Shown piece by piece: positions 24,484 to 34,401 of a stretch of DNA of 64,000 nt. The stretch is from assembly GCA_002013415.1 (NCBI GenBank), contig MAEX01000010.1, forward strand, positions 1-64,000. Reading direction: 5' to 3'. This DNA comes from Mycobacterium sp. D16Q14. Its GTDB lineage: Bacteria > Actinomycetota > Actinomycetes > Mycobacteriales > Mycobacteriaceae. How positions within the stretch are numbered: position 1 is the stretch's first letter; every line of letters begins with the position of its first letter. The position numbers and the translations under genes were made by a program. The notes below the pieces were generated by a model that saw only the letters and a list, made by a program, of their open reading frames with translations, did no database searches and was not told the origin of the DNA.

Positions 24484-26073
24484 ATGCCTGACCCATTTGA
24501 CCCACTGCACGGGTCGATCAACTCCGGGCACCTGCTGGTCGCCGCCCTGAAAAAGAACGCCAACGCGCCCGCGCTGGTGCTCGGGGACGTGACGCTCACC
24601 GGCGCACAGATGGCCGACGAGATCAGCAAGTACATCCAGGCGTTCACCGCGCTGGTGCCCGATCCGACCGATGGTCAGGGCATGTTGGCACTCAACCGCC
24701 CCGAGGTGCTGTTGGTCATCGGCGCGGGGCAGCTGCTGGGCACCCGGCGTACCGCGCTGCATCCACTCGGGTCGCTCGACGACCATGCCTATGTGCTGGC
24801 CGACGCCCAGATCACCACGCTGGTCATCGACCCCACCCCGCAGTTCGTCGAGCGCGCCGCCGCCCTGGTGGAGAAGGTGCCTACGCTGACCCGCGTTCTG
24901 ACACTCGGCCCGGTCCCCGCCGAGCTGGCCGAGGTTGGGCATGACCTGGTCGCCGCGGCCGCGGATCTTGCGGCGAAGCCGCTGGTGCCGGTCAACCTGT
25001 CGCCGGACCACATCAATGGCCTTACCTATACGGGCGGAACGACGGGTAAGCCCAAGGGCGTCATCGGCACCTCACAGTCGATTCTCACCATGACGCAGAT
25101 CCAGCTGGCCGAGTGGGAGTGGCCGGAGCGCCCCAAATTCCTGATGTGTACCCCGCTTTCACATGCCGGTGCCGCGTTCTTCATGCCGACCCTGATGAAG
25201 GGTGGGTCCATGGTGGTGTTGCCCAAGTTCGATGCGGGCGCCGTGCTGGCCGCGATCGAAGAGCACAAGATCACGGCCACCATGCTGGTGCCCTCGATGA
25301 TCTACGCGCTGATGGACCATCCGGATTCACACACTCGCGACCTGTCCTCGCTGCAGACCGTTTACTACGGCGCCTCGGCCATCAACCCGGTGCGGCTGGC
25401 GGAGGCCATCGAGCGGTTCGGGCCGATCTTTGCGCAGTACTTCGGACAGTCCGAGGCGCCGATGGTGATCAGCTACCTGGCCAAGGGTGATCACGATGCC
25501 CAGCGGCTCTCCAGCTGCGGCAGGCCCTCGGCATTCCTGCGTACCGCGCTGCTCGACGACAACGACCAGCCGGTGAATCAGGGCGAGCCCGGCGAGATCT
25601 GCGTGGCCGGACCGTTGGTGGCGGGGGGCTATTGGGAACTGCCCGAGCAGACCGCCGACACCTTCAAGAACGGCTGGCTGCGTACCGGCGATATCGCGCG
25701 CGAGGACGAGGACGGTTTCTGGTTCATCGTCGACCGCACCAAGGACATGATCGTCACTGGTGGTTTCAACGTGTTCCCCCGTGAGGTGGAAGATGTTGTC
25801 GCCGAACATCCTTCGGTGGCGCAGGTTGGTGTCATCGGGGTGCCCGACGAGAAGTGGGGCGAAGCGGTCACGGCAATCGTGGTGCTGCGTGCGGATGCCG
25901 ACCGCAGCGGTGACGCGGTGTCCAAGATGACGTCCGAGATTCAGTCCGCAGTCAAGGACCGCAAGGGTTCGGTGCAGTCGCCCAAGCATGTGATCGTCGC
26001 CGATTCGCTGCCGCTGACCGCGCTCGGCAAGCTCGACAAAAAGGCACTGCGTCAGAAATACGCCACGGTCTAG
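24484..26073 (+). CDS. fadD8: Fatty-acid-CoA ligase, FadD8-like
   Basis: 529 residues, ANL adenylating fold. P-loop-like 'TYTGGTTGKPKGVIGT', 'YYGASAINPVRLAEAI', 'YFGQSEAPMVISYL', 'GWLRTGDIAREDEDGFWFIVDRTKDMIVTGGFNVFPREVEDV' and the C-terminal catalytic Lys in 'LPLTALGKLDKKAL'. The start 'DPLHGSINSGHLLVAALK' and overall length recall M. tuberculosis FadD8; the name is from memory, not from a search. ATG 24484 follows GAGGAG. A KstR-type box precedes it, so steroid- or lipid-linked induction is likely. It ends four bases into the convergent TetR gene. Confidence 0.85.
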   Translation: MPDPFDPLHGSINSGHLLVAALKKNANAPALVLGDVTLTGAQMADEISKYIQAFTALVPDPTDGQGMLALNRPEVLLVIGAGQLLGTRRTALHPLGSLDDHAYVLADAQITTLVIDPTPQFVERAAALVEKVPTLTRVLTLGPVPAELAEVGHDLVAAAADLAAKPLVPVNLSPDHINGLTYTGGTTGKPKGVIGTSQSILTMTQIQLAEWEWPERPKFLMCTPLSHAGAAFFMPTLMKGGSMVVLPKFDAGAVLAAIEEHKITATMLVPSMIYALMDHPDSHTRDLSSLQTVYYGASAINPVRLAEAIERFGPIFAQYFGQSEAPMVISYLAKGDHDAQRLSSCGRPSAFLRTALLDDNDQPVNQGEPGEICVAGPLVAGGYWELPEQTADTFKNGWLRTGDIAREDEDGFWFIVDRTKDMIVTGGFNVFPREVEDVVAEHPSVAQVGVIGVPDEKWGEAVTAIVVLRADADRSGDAVSKMTSEIQSAVKDRKGSVQSPKHVIVADSLPLTALGKLDKKALRQKYATV

Positions 26074-26699
26074 TTCTGCGGCGAGAGGAGATTCCGCGCG
26101 CTCGTGTGGATGAACTCGCGTAGCCACGGCGCCGGCTCACCCTTGTCGGGGAGATGACGCCGCACCGCGGCGTAGGGCATATCGATCAGTGCGAACATAA
26201 CCTTGTCGAGCACCTCGGTAGTGACTTCACCAAACTGCCGTTCGGCGAACTCGCGCAACGCCATGCGGACCCGCGAGTTCAGCGCCGTGAGGTCGGCGAC
26301 GAGGGTGCCGGGCCAGTGCGCCACCAGATCGGCCTTCTCGTACTGGAGTAGCAACAGCGCTTCGTTACGGTTCGCCCCCGTCCAATCGAAGGCGTGATCG
26401 ATGGTCGCGGAGAGGACCTCCTGAGCATTGGGCAATGCGAGCGCCGTGATAATCCCGTCCTGATAGCGGGCGATCGAACGCAGCCAGAGGCGGGCCATGA
26501 GCTCGTCGCGGCTGGAGAATCGGTGATAGATCGACCCCGAGGGCGCACCGAGGGTCCGTCCGATGGCGGCAGCCGTGGCTGCCGACGGCCCTCCCGTAGT
26601 CACCAGCCTCAGCGCCGCATCGAGAATGTCGTCGGCGGTGTACTGAGGCCTACGCCCCACGGTGCCGAACCATGCTCGTGCCCTGGGCGACCGCGACAA
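26070..26699 (-). CDS. TetR-family transcriptional regulator
   Basis: 209 residues (or about 196 from GTG 26660). HTH 'YTADDILDAALRLVTTGGPSAATAAAIGRTLGAPSGSIYHRFSSRDELMARLW'. ATG 26699 makes it overlap the upstream thioesterase by 50 bp; GTG 26660 cuts the overlap to 11 bp and still keeps the whole HTH, so the true start is unsure. Co-directional with the thioesterase and tail to tail with the FadD8-like gene; it may regulate either. Confidence 0.85.
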   Translation of the reverse strand: MSRSPRARAWFGTVGRRPQYTADDILDAALRLVTTGGPSAATAAAIGRTLGAPSGSIYHRFSSRDELMARLWLRSIARYQDGIITALALPNAQEVLSATIDHAFDWTGANRNEALLLLQYEKADLVAHWPGTLVADLTALNSRVRMALREFAERQFGEVTTEVLDKVMFALIDMPYAAVRRHLPDKGEPAPWLREFIHTSARNLLSPQN

Positions 26700-27069
26700 G
26701 CTTGGTGTTGCCGTCGTGGTCCTCGACGGATATCTCGCAGCGGCCCAGAGCCTTGGTGCGTCCGGCGCTCACCAGGGATGCGTCGGCGAGTAGGCGCACG
26801 CCGTCGCGGGCGGGTGACACGTACTCGATGGTGTATCCGCTGGTGACGATGTCGGCACCGAGACCGAGCCCGCACGCGTAGGTGATCGCGTTGTCGGCCA
26901 GGTAGCTCAGCACTCCGCCGTGAATGAATCCGCTCTGCTGGCGCAGCTCGTCGCGGATGTCCAGCGAGAGCTGCACTCCGGACTCGTCGATCCGGCTGAT
27001 TGAGGTACCCAGGAGGCGACTGAATGGCTGGGCCTCGAGCACCTGTTGTGCCTGGTCACGTGTGATCAC
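26650..27069 (-). CDS. PaaI-family hotdog thioesterase
   Basis: 139 residues. Hotdog fold with 'QQSGFIHGGVLSYLADNAITYAC' (the His-Gly-Gly and catalytic Asp/Asn region of PaaI-like enzymes) and 'YTIEYVSPARDGVRLLADASLVSAGRTKALGRCEISVED'. Hydrolyses acyl-CoA thioesters, often aromatic or short chain. Runs into the TetR gene downstream, so the two probably form one transcript. Confidence 0.88.
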   Translation of the reverse strand: MITRDQAQQVLEAQPFSRLLGTSISRIDESGVQLSLDIRDELRQQSGFIHGGVLSYLADNAITYACGLGLGADIVTSGYTIEYVSPARDGVRLLADASLVSAGRTKALGRCEISVEDHDGNTKLVAVAQGTSMVRHRGA

Positions 27070-27134
27070 AATATTAGAGAATAGTCACTAATAACTGGAT
27101 GGGCGAGCGTGCATATGATGTAAGGCGCAGCTGG

Positions 27135-27360
27135 TTTGTCAGTGTCGGCTTCGGTCGGTACTGGCATCGAGTGACGGTCCCCACGGGGCTGCCATGAGAG
27201 GGAACCCGGTGAGAATCCGGGACTGTCCCGCAGCGGTATGCAGGAACGATCGCCGTCATAAGCACTGGGAAAGCCACCAACGATCCTGGGAAGCGACGGC
27301 CCGTAGGAAAACCTGAGCCCGGGTAATGCCTGCAAGTCCGAAGACCTGCCAGTTGTGTCG
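27135..27360 (+). ncRNA. Cobalamin riboswitch
   Basis: Conserved core elements are present in order: GGGAACCCGGTGAGAATCC at about 27199-27217, the GACTGTCCCGCAGCGGTA segment just after it (about 27221-27238), and the B12 box near 27334-27352 (AAGTCCGAAGACCTGCCAG). CTGGCA at 27161-27166 can pair with TGCCAG at 27347-27352. It lies about 150 bp upstream of metE, the classic target: bound B12 turns off the B12-independent enzyme. Edges are approximate. Confidence 0.92.
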
Positions 27361-27420
27361 GGTGCGCCGCGCCCGACGGATCATCGCCTCGCGGAATGGG
27401 CGTATGGCCGAATCGGTTTC

Positions 27421-27443
27421 AACCAGCACATTGCGTGCTGGTT
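27421..27443 (+). promoter_or_regulatory. Hairpin in metE leader, possible expression platform
   Basis: AACCAGCAC / GTGCTGGTT, 9-bp perfect stem with loop ATTGC, between the riboswitch aptamer and the metE start. It could be the terminator/anti-terminator or RBS-masking part of the switch; no T-tract follows, so translational or Rho-linked control is more likely. Confidence 0.45.
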
Positions 27444-27502
27444 ACTCGGGCTCGGCTTGCTTGTCCTGGGCGGTGGCCACCACGCCGTAGACAGAGGACA
27501 GC

Positions 27503-29773
27503 ATGACCACTCCATCATTCAAGGCAACCACGCTCGGTTCGGCGCGCATCGGCCCGCGTCGTGAGCTCAAACGGGCTACCGAACGCTACTGGGCCGGGCG
27601 CACCAGTCGTACCGAGCTTGAGACCGTCGCAGCCGGGCTTCGGCGCGACAACTGGTCCGCACTGGCGGCCGCCGGGCTCGACTCCGTCCCGGTGAACACC
27701 TTCTCGTACTACGACCAGGTGCTCGATACCGCGGTGCTGCTGGGAGCGCTCCCGCCCCGCGTCGCCGGCATTAGCGACGACCTCGACCGCTACTTCGCCG
27801 CCGCACGTGGCAATGACGATGTGACGCCGCTGGAAATGACCAAATGGTTCGACACCAACTACCACTACCTGGTGCCGGAGATCGGACCGGACACAAAGTT
27901 CACGCTCAACCCGACGAAGCTGTTCGGTGAGCTGAAAGAGGCTGCAGCCCTAAGTATTCTGGCTCGACCGGTTGTCGTCGGCCCCATCACTTTCCTTGCG
28001 TTGAGCAAGTCCGTCGACGGAGCCGGTGCACCCATCGAGCGCCTCGACGAGGTGGTATCGCTGTACGAGCAGCTGCTGGTGCAGCTTTCGGAGGCCGGGA
28101 TTGGTTGGGTCCAGATCGATGAGCCCGTACTCGTCACCGACATCCTGCCGAACGGCCCGGAGCTGGCCGAGCGGGTGTACGGCCGCCTCGGCACCGTTGC
28201 CGACCGGCCCGCGATCTTCGTCGCGAGCTATTTCGGGGACCTGGGTGCCGCACTCCCGGCCTTGGCCCGCACCCCGATCGAGGCGATCGGTATCGACCTG
28301 GTCTACGGGTCGGCATCGGGCATTGCCTCGGTGCCGGAGCTGGCCGGAAAGACCGTTGTGGCCGGTGTTGTCGATGGCCGAAACATCTGGCGCACCAACC
28401 TGGAGTCTGCGCTGGGCACCCTCGGAACGCTCGTGGGATCGGCAGGCGCGGTGGCGGTCTCGACATCGTGCTCGACGCTGCATGTGCCCTACTCGCTGGA
28501 ACCGGAGACCGAACTCGATGACCAGCTGCGCAGCTGGTTGGCTTTCGCTGACGAGAAGGTCAAGGAAGTCGTGGTGCTGGCGCAGGCACTGGGCGAGGGG
28601 CGCGATGTTGTTGCCGCGGAGTTCGCGGCGTCGAATGAGGCCGTCGAATCTCGCAAGACGGATCCGCGTCTCAACAACGGTCAGATTCGTGCTCGGCTGG
28701 ATTCGATTCTGGCGATAGGTGTTTCACGCGGCGATGCCGCAGAGCGCCGTCGTAGTCAGGACGAGCGGCTGAAGCTGCCCGAGTTGCCGACTACGACGAT
28801 CGGGTCGTTCCCGCAGACCGTCGAGATCCGCAAGGCGCGACAGGCCCTGACCAAGGGCGAGATCGACGACGCCGAGTACGTGCGACGGATGCGTGCCGAG
28901 GTCGCCGATGTCATTGCGCTACAGGAGAAGCTTGGCCTGGACGTGCTGGTGCATGGCGAGCCGGAACGCAACGATATGGTGCAGTACTTCGCCGAGCAGC
29001 TGGATGGTTTCTTCGCCACACAGAACGGCTGGGTTCAGTCGTACGGCAGCCGCTGCGTACGCCCGCCGATCCTGTATGGCGATGTAGCGCGACAGAACCC
29101 GATGACCGTCGAGTGGGCCACCTACGCTCAGTCGCTGACCCCGAAGTACGTCAAGGGCATGCTGACCGGGCCGGTGACCATCCTCGCGTGGTCGTTTGTG
29201 CGTGACGATCAGCCGTTGGCGGACACCGCCAACCAGATCGCGCTGGCTATTCGGGACGAGACGGTGGATCTGCAGAACGCCGGTATCGCCATCATTCAGG
29301 TGGATGAGCCTGCGTTGCGTGAGCTGCTGCCGCTGCGCTCGGCGGACAAGCCCGCGTACCTGGACTGGGCAGTCGGCGCATTCCGGCTCTCCACCTCGGG
29401 TGTCTCCGATGCGACGCAGATCCACACGCACCTGTGCTACTCGGAATTCGGCGAGGTGATCGGCGCGATCGCTGACCTGGATGCGGACGTGACCTCGATC
29501 GAGGCTGCCCGTTCGCACATGGAGGTGCTCGATGATCTCAACGCGATCGGCTTCTCCAACAGCGTCGGCCCGGGCGTGTATGACATCCACTCGCCGCGGG
29601 TGCCGTCGACGGCCGAGATGGCGAATTCGCTACGTGAGGCGCTGCAGGCCGTTCCTGCGCAGCGTCTCTGGGTCAATCCCGACTGTGGCCTGAAGACCCG
29701 GAAGGCTGACGAGGTAACTGCCTCGCTGGCCAACCTGGTGGCCGCTGCGACCGAGGTGCGTGCGGGCGCCTAG
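27503..29773 (+). CDS. metE: Cobalamin-independent methionine synthase
   Basis: 756 residues, full length for MetE. N-domain '[25 protein letters not shown]' and C-domain '[19 protein letters not shown]'. Zinc ligands are seen in '[13 protein letters not shown]' (His, Cys, Glu) and '[12 protein letters not shown]' (Cys). It transfers a methyl group from 5-methyltetrahydrofolate polyglutamate to homocysteine. Controlled by the upstream cobalamin riboswitch, so expressed when B12 is scarce. A terminator hairpin follows, then the MTHFR gene that supplies its methyl donor. Confidence 0.97.
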   Translation: MTTPSFKATTLGSARIGPRRELKRATERYWAGRTSRTELETVAAGLRRDNWSALAAAGLDSVPVNTFSYYDQVLDTAVLLGALPPRVAGISDDLDRYFAAARGNDDVTPLEMTKWFDTNYHYLVPEIGPDTKFTLNPTKLFGELKEAAALSILARPVVVGPITFLALSKSVDGAGAPIERLDEVVSLYEQLLVQLSEAGIGWVQIDEPVLVTDILPNGPELAERVYGRLGTVADRPAIFVASYFGDLGAALPALARTPIEAIGIDLVYGSASGIASVPELAGKTVVAGVVDGRNIWRTNLESALGTLGTLVGSAGAVAVSTSCSTLHVPYSLEPETELDDQLRSWLAFADEKVKEVVVLAQALGEGRDVVAAEFAASNEAVESRKTDPRLNNGQIRARLDSILAIGVSRGDAAERRRSQDERLKLPELPTTTIGSFPQTVEIRKARQALTKGEIDDAEYVRRMRAEVADVIALQEKLGLDVLVHGEPERNDMVQYFAEQLDGFFATQNGWVQSYGSRCVRPPILYGDVARQNPMTVEWATYAQSLTPKYVKGMLTGPVTILAWSFVRDDQPLADTANQIALAIRDETVDLQNAGIAIIQVDEPALRELLPLRSADKPAYLDWAVGAFRLSTSGVSDATQIHTHLCYSEFGEVIGAIADLDADVTSIEAARSHMEVLDDLNAIGFSNSVGPGVYDIHSPRVPSTAEMANSLREALQAVPAQRLWVNPDCGLKTRKADEVTASLANLVAAATEVRAGA

Positions 29774-29784
29774 TTCCCGATGAG

Positions 29785-29822
29785 CGCGCGAGCAGTCCCC
29801 TACGCGGGGGACTGCTCGCGCG
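29785..29822 (+). terminator. Terminator after metE
   Basis: Perfect 16-bp stem CGCGCGAGCAGTCCCC / GGGGACTGCTCGCGCG with loop TACGCG, followed by TGAATTTAATT. It lies 12 bp past the metE stop, so the MTHFR gene downstream likely uses its own promoter. Confidence 0.85.
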
Positions 29823-29872
29823 TGAATTTAATTGGTGTATAAACCATTAGCGAGACTAATCGGAGGTCCCTG

Positions 29873-30772
29873 GTGTCCATGAATACCGTTGCGCTGGAGT
29901 TGGTGCCTCCCAATGTCGATGGCGGACTCGACAAGGCGTCCGAAGAACTGGAGAAACTGTCCAGGTTCTCGGCGGAATTCGGCATCGACGGGCGCATCGA
30001 CCACGTCATGATCCCCTCGATGATCGTGGAGGACGGCGATCGCCCACTGGAGATGAAGCCGAAACTGGATGTCGTCGACTATTGGTCGATCATCCGGTCC
30101 GAGCTACCCACCATGCGGGGACTGTGCACCCAGGTCACATCCTTTTCTGACGAGACGTCATTGCGGAGCCGGCTGACCGGCCTGACCGAAGCCGGGATGG
30201 ACGGCGTGATCTTCGTCGGTGTACCGCGCACCATGAGCGATGGCGAAGGCTCGGGCATTCCACCGACCGACGCGTTGTCGAAGTTCGATGACATCGTCGA
30301 TAACAGGGGAGTGATTCTGATCCCCACCCGCAGTGGGGAACAGGGCCGCTTTTCCTTCAAATGCGATAAGGGCGCCACCTTCGCCATGACCCAGCTGCTG
30401 TACTCCGATGCGGTGGTTGGCTTTCTGCAAGAGTTCGCACGCTCAAGCGACCACCGGCCGGAGGTTCTGCTGTCGTTCGGTTTCGTGCCCAAGCTGGAGT
30501 CCAAGGTCGGGCTCATCGACTGGCTGATCCAGGATCCCGGCAATGAAGCCGTTGCGCGCGAACAGAATTTCGTCAGGTCGCTGGCTGCCTGCGAACCCGA
30601 TGCCAGACGTCCACAGCTTGTCGATCTCTACAAACGAGTCATCGACGGCGTGGCAGACCTCGGTTTTCCCTTGAGCGTGCACTTCGAAGCGCCGTACGGT
30701 CTCGCCAGGCCGGCTTTCGAGACTTTCGCCGAGATGCTGGGGTACTGGTCACCCGCACGCGAGACCTCCTGA
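29873..30772 (+). CDS. Mycobacterial-type methylenetetrahydrofolate reductase
   Basis: 299 residues. The sequence 'MNTVALELVPPNVDGG', 'HVMIPSMIVEDGDRPLEMKPKLDVVDYW', 'GVPRTMSDGEGSGIPPTDALSKFDD' and 'LIPTRSGEQGRFSFKCDKGATFAMTQLLYSD' is the pattern of the divergent mycobacterial MTHFR group (M. tuberculosis Rv2172c type), recalled from memory. It reduces methylene-THF to methyl-THF, the substrate of MetE, which fits the neighbouring metE. GTG 29873 has GGAGG (29862-29866) six bases upstream; ATG 29879 is the alternative. Confidence 0.82.
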   Translation: MSMNTVALELVPPNVDGGLDKASEELEKLSRFSAEFGIDGRIDHVMIPSMIVEDGDRPLEMKPKLDVVDYWSIIRSELPTMRGLCTQVTSFSDETSLRSRLTGLTEAGMDGVIFVGVPRTMSDGEGSGIPPTDALSKFDDIVDNRGVILIPTRSGEQGRFSFKCDKGATFAMTQLLYSDAVVGFLQEFARSSDHRPEVLLSFGFVPKLESKVGLIDWLIQDPGNEAVAREQNFVRSLAACEPDARRPQLVDLYKRVIDGVADLGFPLSVHFEAPYGLARPAFETFAEMLGYWSPARETS

Positions 30773-30832
30773 CGGAGGCGGCAGCCCGGAATTCCGTTGA
30801 CCACGTCCGAATTCGTGGTTGAGACTGGTCGC

Positions 30833-31396
30833 ATGGAACCTATCGAGTTGCAGACGGACCGGTTGGTTCTGCGTGCCGTCACCACCGCAGACGAGGCCGC
30901 GCTTGTTGAAGCCTGCAACGACCCGGAGATCACGCACTACCTCCCGCTCCCGGTGCCGTACTCCCTTGAGGATGCGCGGAATTTCATCGTCAGGTCGGCG
31001 CAGGAGTGGGCAGACAACTCCCGATATGGGTTCGGGTTCTTCCTCATAGACACGGGCGAGCTCGCCGGCACCTGTTCGCTCAAGTCGATCACACCTGGCG
31101 TGGTGGAGGTCGGATACTGGTCGGCCTCGCAGTATCGGCGCAAGGGGCTCACGACCGAGGCGATTCGGCGACTGTGCCAGTGGGGATTTGATCAGCTGGC
31201 CGCCCATCGCATCGAGTGGTGGGCCGTTGTCGGCAACGACGGTTCGCGGGCCGTGGCGGAAGCGGTCGGGTTCGAGATGGAGGGGTTGTTGCGCCAGCGC
31301 GCGTATCGACGAGAGGAACCTGCAGATTGGTGGGTAGGCGGGCTGTTATCTCGGCCCAAGTGGCCGAGTATTGACGCTCGGCGTGCTGCTGGCTAA
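30833..31396 (+). CDS. GNAT acetyltransferase (RimJ/RimL type)
   Basis: About 187 residues. 'IELQTDRLVLRAVTTADEAALVEACNDPEI' is the Acetyltransf_3 opening; 'EVGYWSASQYRRKGLTTEAIRRLCQWGFDQLAAHRIEWWAVVGN' holds the acetyl-CoA loop and 'GSRAVAEAVGFEMEGLLRQRAY' the closing motif. RimJ/L-like proteins acetylate N-terminal amines of proteins or small molecules. Start ATG 30833 preferred; TTG 30797 would add 12 residues without family similarity. Confidence 0.88.
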   Translation: MEPIELQTDRLVLRAVTTADEAALVEACNDPEITHYLPLPVPYSLEDARNFIVRSAQEWADNSRYGFGFFLIDTGELAGTCSLKSITPGVVEVGYWSASQYRRKGLTTEAIRRLCQWGFDQLAAHRIEWWAVVGNDGSRAVAEAVGFEMEGLLRQRAYRREEPADWWVGGLLSRPKWPSIDARRAAG

Positions 31397-31452
31397 CCTT
31401 GCCATCGGTACACCGGGTCCGGAGCGTTCGTGCTCCGTTCGCCTAACGCTCG

Positions 31453-32289
31453 GTGCTTTCAGTGATCAACAGGGTTCCGGATCGGAACAAATCTCTTGTA
31501 TACCTGGGTATTTCACATTGGGAATACCAGTGCTGCGGTAGTACTCCTGAGATCGGCCAGGTTGTCGATTGGCACGTCTGCGCGTATCCCGCAGAGAGTG
31601 GCTACCTACTGGCCTCGGCGGCGGCAGTCAATTGGGACGAGGACCGCGAGATTATTCGATTTCCGTACGGGTGTGCGAGCTGGGATCCGACACGCGGAGA
31701 TCCCGCGAATTCGCTGGTAATCCTCTGGGCTACTTGGCATGAGAGTCAAAGCTGGCCCCGGCTGCGTGGCGTTGTCGAGGAACTGTACGACGTGTCGGCC
31801 ACCAGGTGCAGAGACGCGTCTGGTTGCATGATCCATCGGCCCACGTCGTTTCAGTACCGACCCGTCGAGCTTGCGACGAGATGGCCCGGGGAGCCACCGA
31901 TGGGTGAGATCGGACACCGCGTGATCACGGGATCGGTTGTGGGGCTGCGCGTGACCTCGTCAGTCGAGCCAACCGACGGTGACATTGAGGCGCTGCGCGA
32001 CGAGCGCGACCGAGGTCGACGAACGCTGCTCGTTTACGGGCCGCCGGAAGCGTTTGGCGCAGTACTCCCGACACGGGGAGCCCGAGTCATAGTCGATCTC
32101 GCGGACCCTCGGCTGAGCGTGGACGATATGCGCAGCTATGCGGGTGTTGTCACGGGCATTGCCGGGCAAGTAAGTCGCACGGTGCACTCACCAGATGGGC
32201 TCTACACCGGCTTTCTTAATATCGATCCGGAGGCGCCCCCACCGGATGAGCTGTTCATTCAATTGCTCTGCGACAGGATGCCGAACTAG
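31453..32289 (+). CDS. Hypothetical protein with W-x5-CCG motif
   Basis: 278 residues, no catalytic motif recognised. The N-terminal 'ISHWEYQCCGSTPEIGQVVDWHVCAY' resembles the 'W..QCCG..F..G..V.W' pattern of small actinobacterial DUF6578-like proteins, but the match is only by eye. The middle has 'GCASWDPTRGD' and several Cys that could bind metal. Start GTG 31453 or GTG 31462. Ends at a strong hairpin. Codon usage is slightly more AT than its neighbours at the 5' end. Confidence 0.55.
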   Translation: MLSVINRVPDRNKSLVYLGISHWEYQCCGSTPEIGQVVDWHVCAYPAESGYLLASAAAVNWDEDREIIRFPYGCASWDPTRGDPANSLVILWATWHESQSWPRLRGVVEELYDVSATRCRDASGCMIHRPTSFQYRPVELATRWPGEPPMGEIGHRVITGSVVGLRVTSSVEPTDGDIEALRDERDRGRRTLLVYGPPEAFGAVLPTRGARVIVDLADPRLSVDDMRSYAGVVTGIAGQVSRTVHSPDGLYTGFLNIDPEAPPPDELFIQLLCDRMPN

Positions 32290-32297
32290 CCGAATCG

Positions 32298-32350
32298 AGT
32301 GTGCGGTTTACGTCGACAAATCAGCGAGATTTCGACGTAAACCGCACACT
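32298..32350. terminator. Bidirectional hairpin terminator
   Basis: 18-bp stem starting AGTGTGCGGTTTACGTCG and ending CGACGTAAACCGCACACT, extended after a two-base bulge; about 53 bp in all. Lies between the convergent hypothetical gene and prpC. Confidence 0.8.
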
Positions 32351-32362
32351 GGGCGATGAGGT

Positions 32363-33484
32363 CTATGACGCGAGTGACCGCTGAGGCTTTCCGGAGTACT
32401 CGCTCAGTGGTCGGATCAGGGCGTTCGCCGCGGCCTGTTCCATGATGTGTGCGGTCCAGCCAGTAATCCGGCTCATCACGAAAATTGGTGTGAAGCAGGG
32501 GATGTCGAATCCCATCAGGTAGTAGGCGGGCCCGGTGGGGAAATCCAGATTGGGCTTGATGCCGGTGGCCGCGTCCATCTCGGATTCCAGCACCTTGTAG
32601 ATCTCGAGCCACTGACGACCGTCACGAACCCGCGCAACGTCCTCCAGTGCGGCACGCATCGTCGGCACCCGGGAATCGCCGTTCTTGTACACGCGATGCC
32701 CGAAGCCCATGACCTTCTCTTTGCGGGTCCGCTTGCCCTGCAACCATTCTGCCGCCTTAGTGGCGTCACCGATCTCGATCATGTCGTGCATGACGGCCTC
32801 GTTGGCGCCGCCATGCAGGGAGCCCTTGAGTGCGCCGATGGCGGCGGTGACCGCACTGTAGATATCGGATTGCGTCGAGGTCACCACGCGGGCGGCGAAG
32901 GTCGAGGCGTTGAAGCTATGCTCGGCGTACAGGATCATCGACTGCTCGAACGCCGTGACGATCACCGGGTCGGGCACTTCGCCGAAGCACATCCGCAGGA
33001 AGTTGGCCGAGTAGCCGAGGTGGCTATGGGGCTGAATGGGGTCCAGCCCGCGGCGGCGGCGCATGTCGGCCGCGACGATCGTTGGCAGCACCGCGAACAT
33101 GCGAAGTGACTTGGCGTAGTTGGCTTCCGGGGTGCTGTCGTCCTCGGAAGGATCCTCGGCTCCCAGGACGCTGATCGCCGTGCGCACTACGTCCATCGGA
33201 TGGCAGGTCTCGGGCAACTTGGCCAGCAGCGCCATCAGGGAGCGGTCCAGACGGCGCTGCGCACGCTCACGTTGATTGAACAGTGCGAGCTCGCCCTCAT
33301 TGGGCAGCTCGTCGTGCCACAGCAGGTACGCGACCTGCTCGAAGCTGCATCGGGCGGCGAGATCCTGCACCGGGTATCCGCGGTAGGTGAGGGAATTGGT
33401 CTCGGGCACCACCTTGGAGATGGCGGTGGTGTCCACCACGACGCCGGCAAGTCCCTTGTGAATGGTCGGGGTCGCGGTGGTCAT
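32363..33484 (-). CDS. prpC: 2-methylcitrate synthase
   Basis: 373 residues of citrate-synthase fold. 'SLTYRGYPVQDLAARCSFEQVAYLLW', 'HSFNASTFAARVVTSTQSDIYSAVTAAIGALKGSLHGGANEAV' (catalytic His), 'VMGFGHRVYKNGDSR' (catalytic His/Arg) and 'LDFPTGPAYYLMGF' (catalytic Asp) are all present. In this operon it condenses propionyl-CoA with oxaloacetate. Short type II-like methylcitrate synthase length. Its ATG overlaps the prpB stop by four bases. Confidence 0.93.
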   Translation of the reverse strand: MTTATPTIHKGLAGVVVDTTAISKVVPETNSLTYRGYPVQDLAARCSFEQVAYLLWHDELPNEGELALFNQRERAQRRLDRSLMALLAKLPETCHPMDVVRTAISVLGAEDPSEDDSTPEANYAKSLRMFAVLPTIVAADMRRRRGLDPIQPHSHLGYSANFLRMCFGEVPDPVIVTAFEQSMILYAEHSFNASTFAARVVTSTQSDIYSAVTAAIGALKGSLHGGANEAVMHDMIEIGDATKAAEWLQGKRTRKEKVMGFGHRVYKNGDSRVPTMRAALEDVARVRDGRQWLEIYKVLESEMDAATGIKPNLDFPTGPAYYLMGFDIPCFTPIFVMSRITGWTAHIMEQAAANALIRPLSEYSGKPQRSLAS

Positions 33485-34401
33485 CGGGCTCCTCCTCCAT
33501 TGAGGCTGAAATTGAAGATCTCGGTGTCGAACTGGTTGTATTCGGAGTAGCGGAGCAGCTCGTACAAGCGGCTCCGGTGCTGCATCTGGTCCAGCAGTCC
33601 AGATTGCGTGCCCGCCGAATCGATTTCACGAAGACCTTGCTCTACGGCGAACATCGCCAGCCGCAGGGTCGTGACGGGATAGATGACGACGTTGTACCCG
33701 ACTTCGCGGAGCTGGTCTGCCGTCACGAGTTCGGACTTCCCGAATTCGGTCATGTTGGCGAGCAGGGGAACATCGACCGCGGCGCGGAACTTCTCGAACT
33801 CGCCGATGTCGCTGAGCGCCTCGGTGAAGATGAGATCCGCGCCGGCATCGGCATAGGCCTTTGCGCGGTCGATTGCCGCGGGCAACCCCTCGATACCCGC
33901 CGCATCGGTGCGGGCGCAGATCACGAAATTGGGGTCGCGCCGTGCGGAAACCGCCGCACGGAGGCGCCGAACCATCTCCGCGGTCTCGACGACGGCCTTG
34001 CCGTCAAGATGCCCGCACCGCTTGGGATTCACCTGATCCTCCAGATGAAGCCCGGCGACTCCGCTGTCTTCGAGGACCGTCACCGTGCGGGCGGCACTCA
34101 TCGGCTCGCCGAAGCCGGTGTCGGCATCGATCAGGGTCGGCAGGTCGGTGACCGTGGCGATCTGTCGACCTCGTGCCGACACCTCGGTGAGTGTCGTCAA
34201 CCCGATATCGGGCAGAGCCAGATCGGCGGACAGTACGGCCCCCGACACGTAAACACCCTCGAACCCGATTTCCTGAATTAGCTTGGCCACCAGGGGCGAA
34301 AACGCTCCGGGTAGGCGCAGCAGGTCGTCCGAGGCCAGGCCTTCCCGGAATGCGGCGCGCTTGGCAGCCGCATCCGTGGCGGAGGCAAGAAGTGAGGTCA
34401 C
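33481..34401 (-). CDS. prpB: 2-methylisocitrate lyase
   Basis: 306 residues, ICL/PEPM superfamily TIM barrel. '[37 protein letters not shown]', '[18 protein letters not shown]' (Mg-binding Asp), '[19 protein letters not shown]' with the catalytic K-x-C-G-H motif, and 'ICARTDA'. It splits methylisocitrate to pyruvate and succinate. Overlaps prpC and prpD by four bases each, so the three are coupled. Confidence 0.95.
   Translation of the reverse strand: MTSLLASATDAAAKRAAFREGLASDDLLRLPGAFSPLVAKLIQEIGFEGVYVSGAVLSADLALPDIGLTTLTEVSARGRQIATVTDLPTLIDADTGFGEPMSAARTVTVLEDSGVAGLHLEDQVNPKRCGHLDGKAVVETAEMVRRLRAAVSARRDPNFVICARTDAAGIEGLPAAIDRAKAYADAGADLIFTEALSDIGEFEKFRAAVDVPLLANMTEFGKSELVTADQLREVGYNVVIYPVTTLRLAMFAVEQGLREIDSAGTQSGLLDQMQHRSRLYELLRYSEYNQFDTEIFNFSLNGGGAR

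Noticed and set aside
27355..27564. 69-residue frame in the metE leader
   Set aside because: Overlaps the riboswitch end and the metE start; no RBS and no similarity to a leader peptide.
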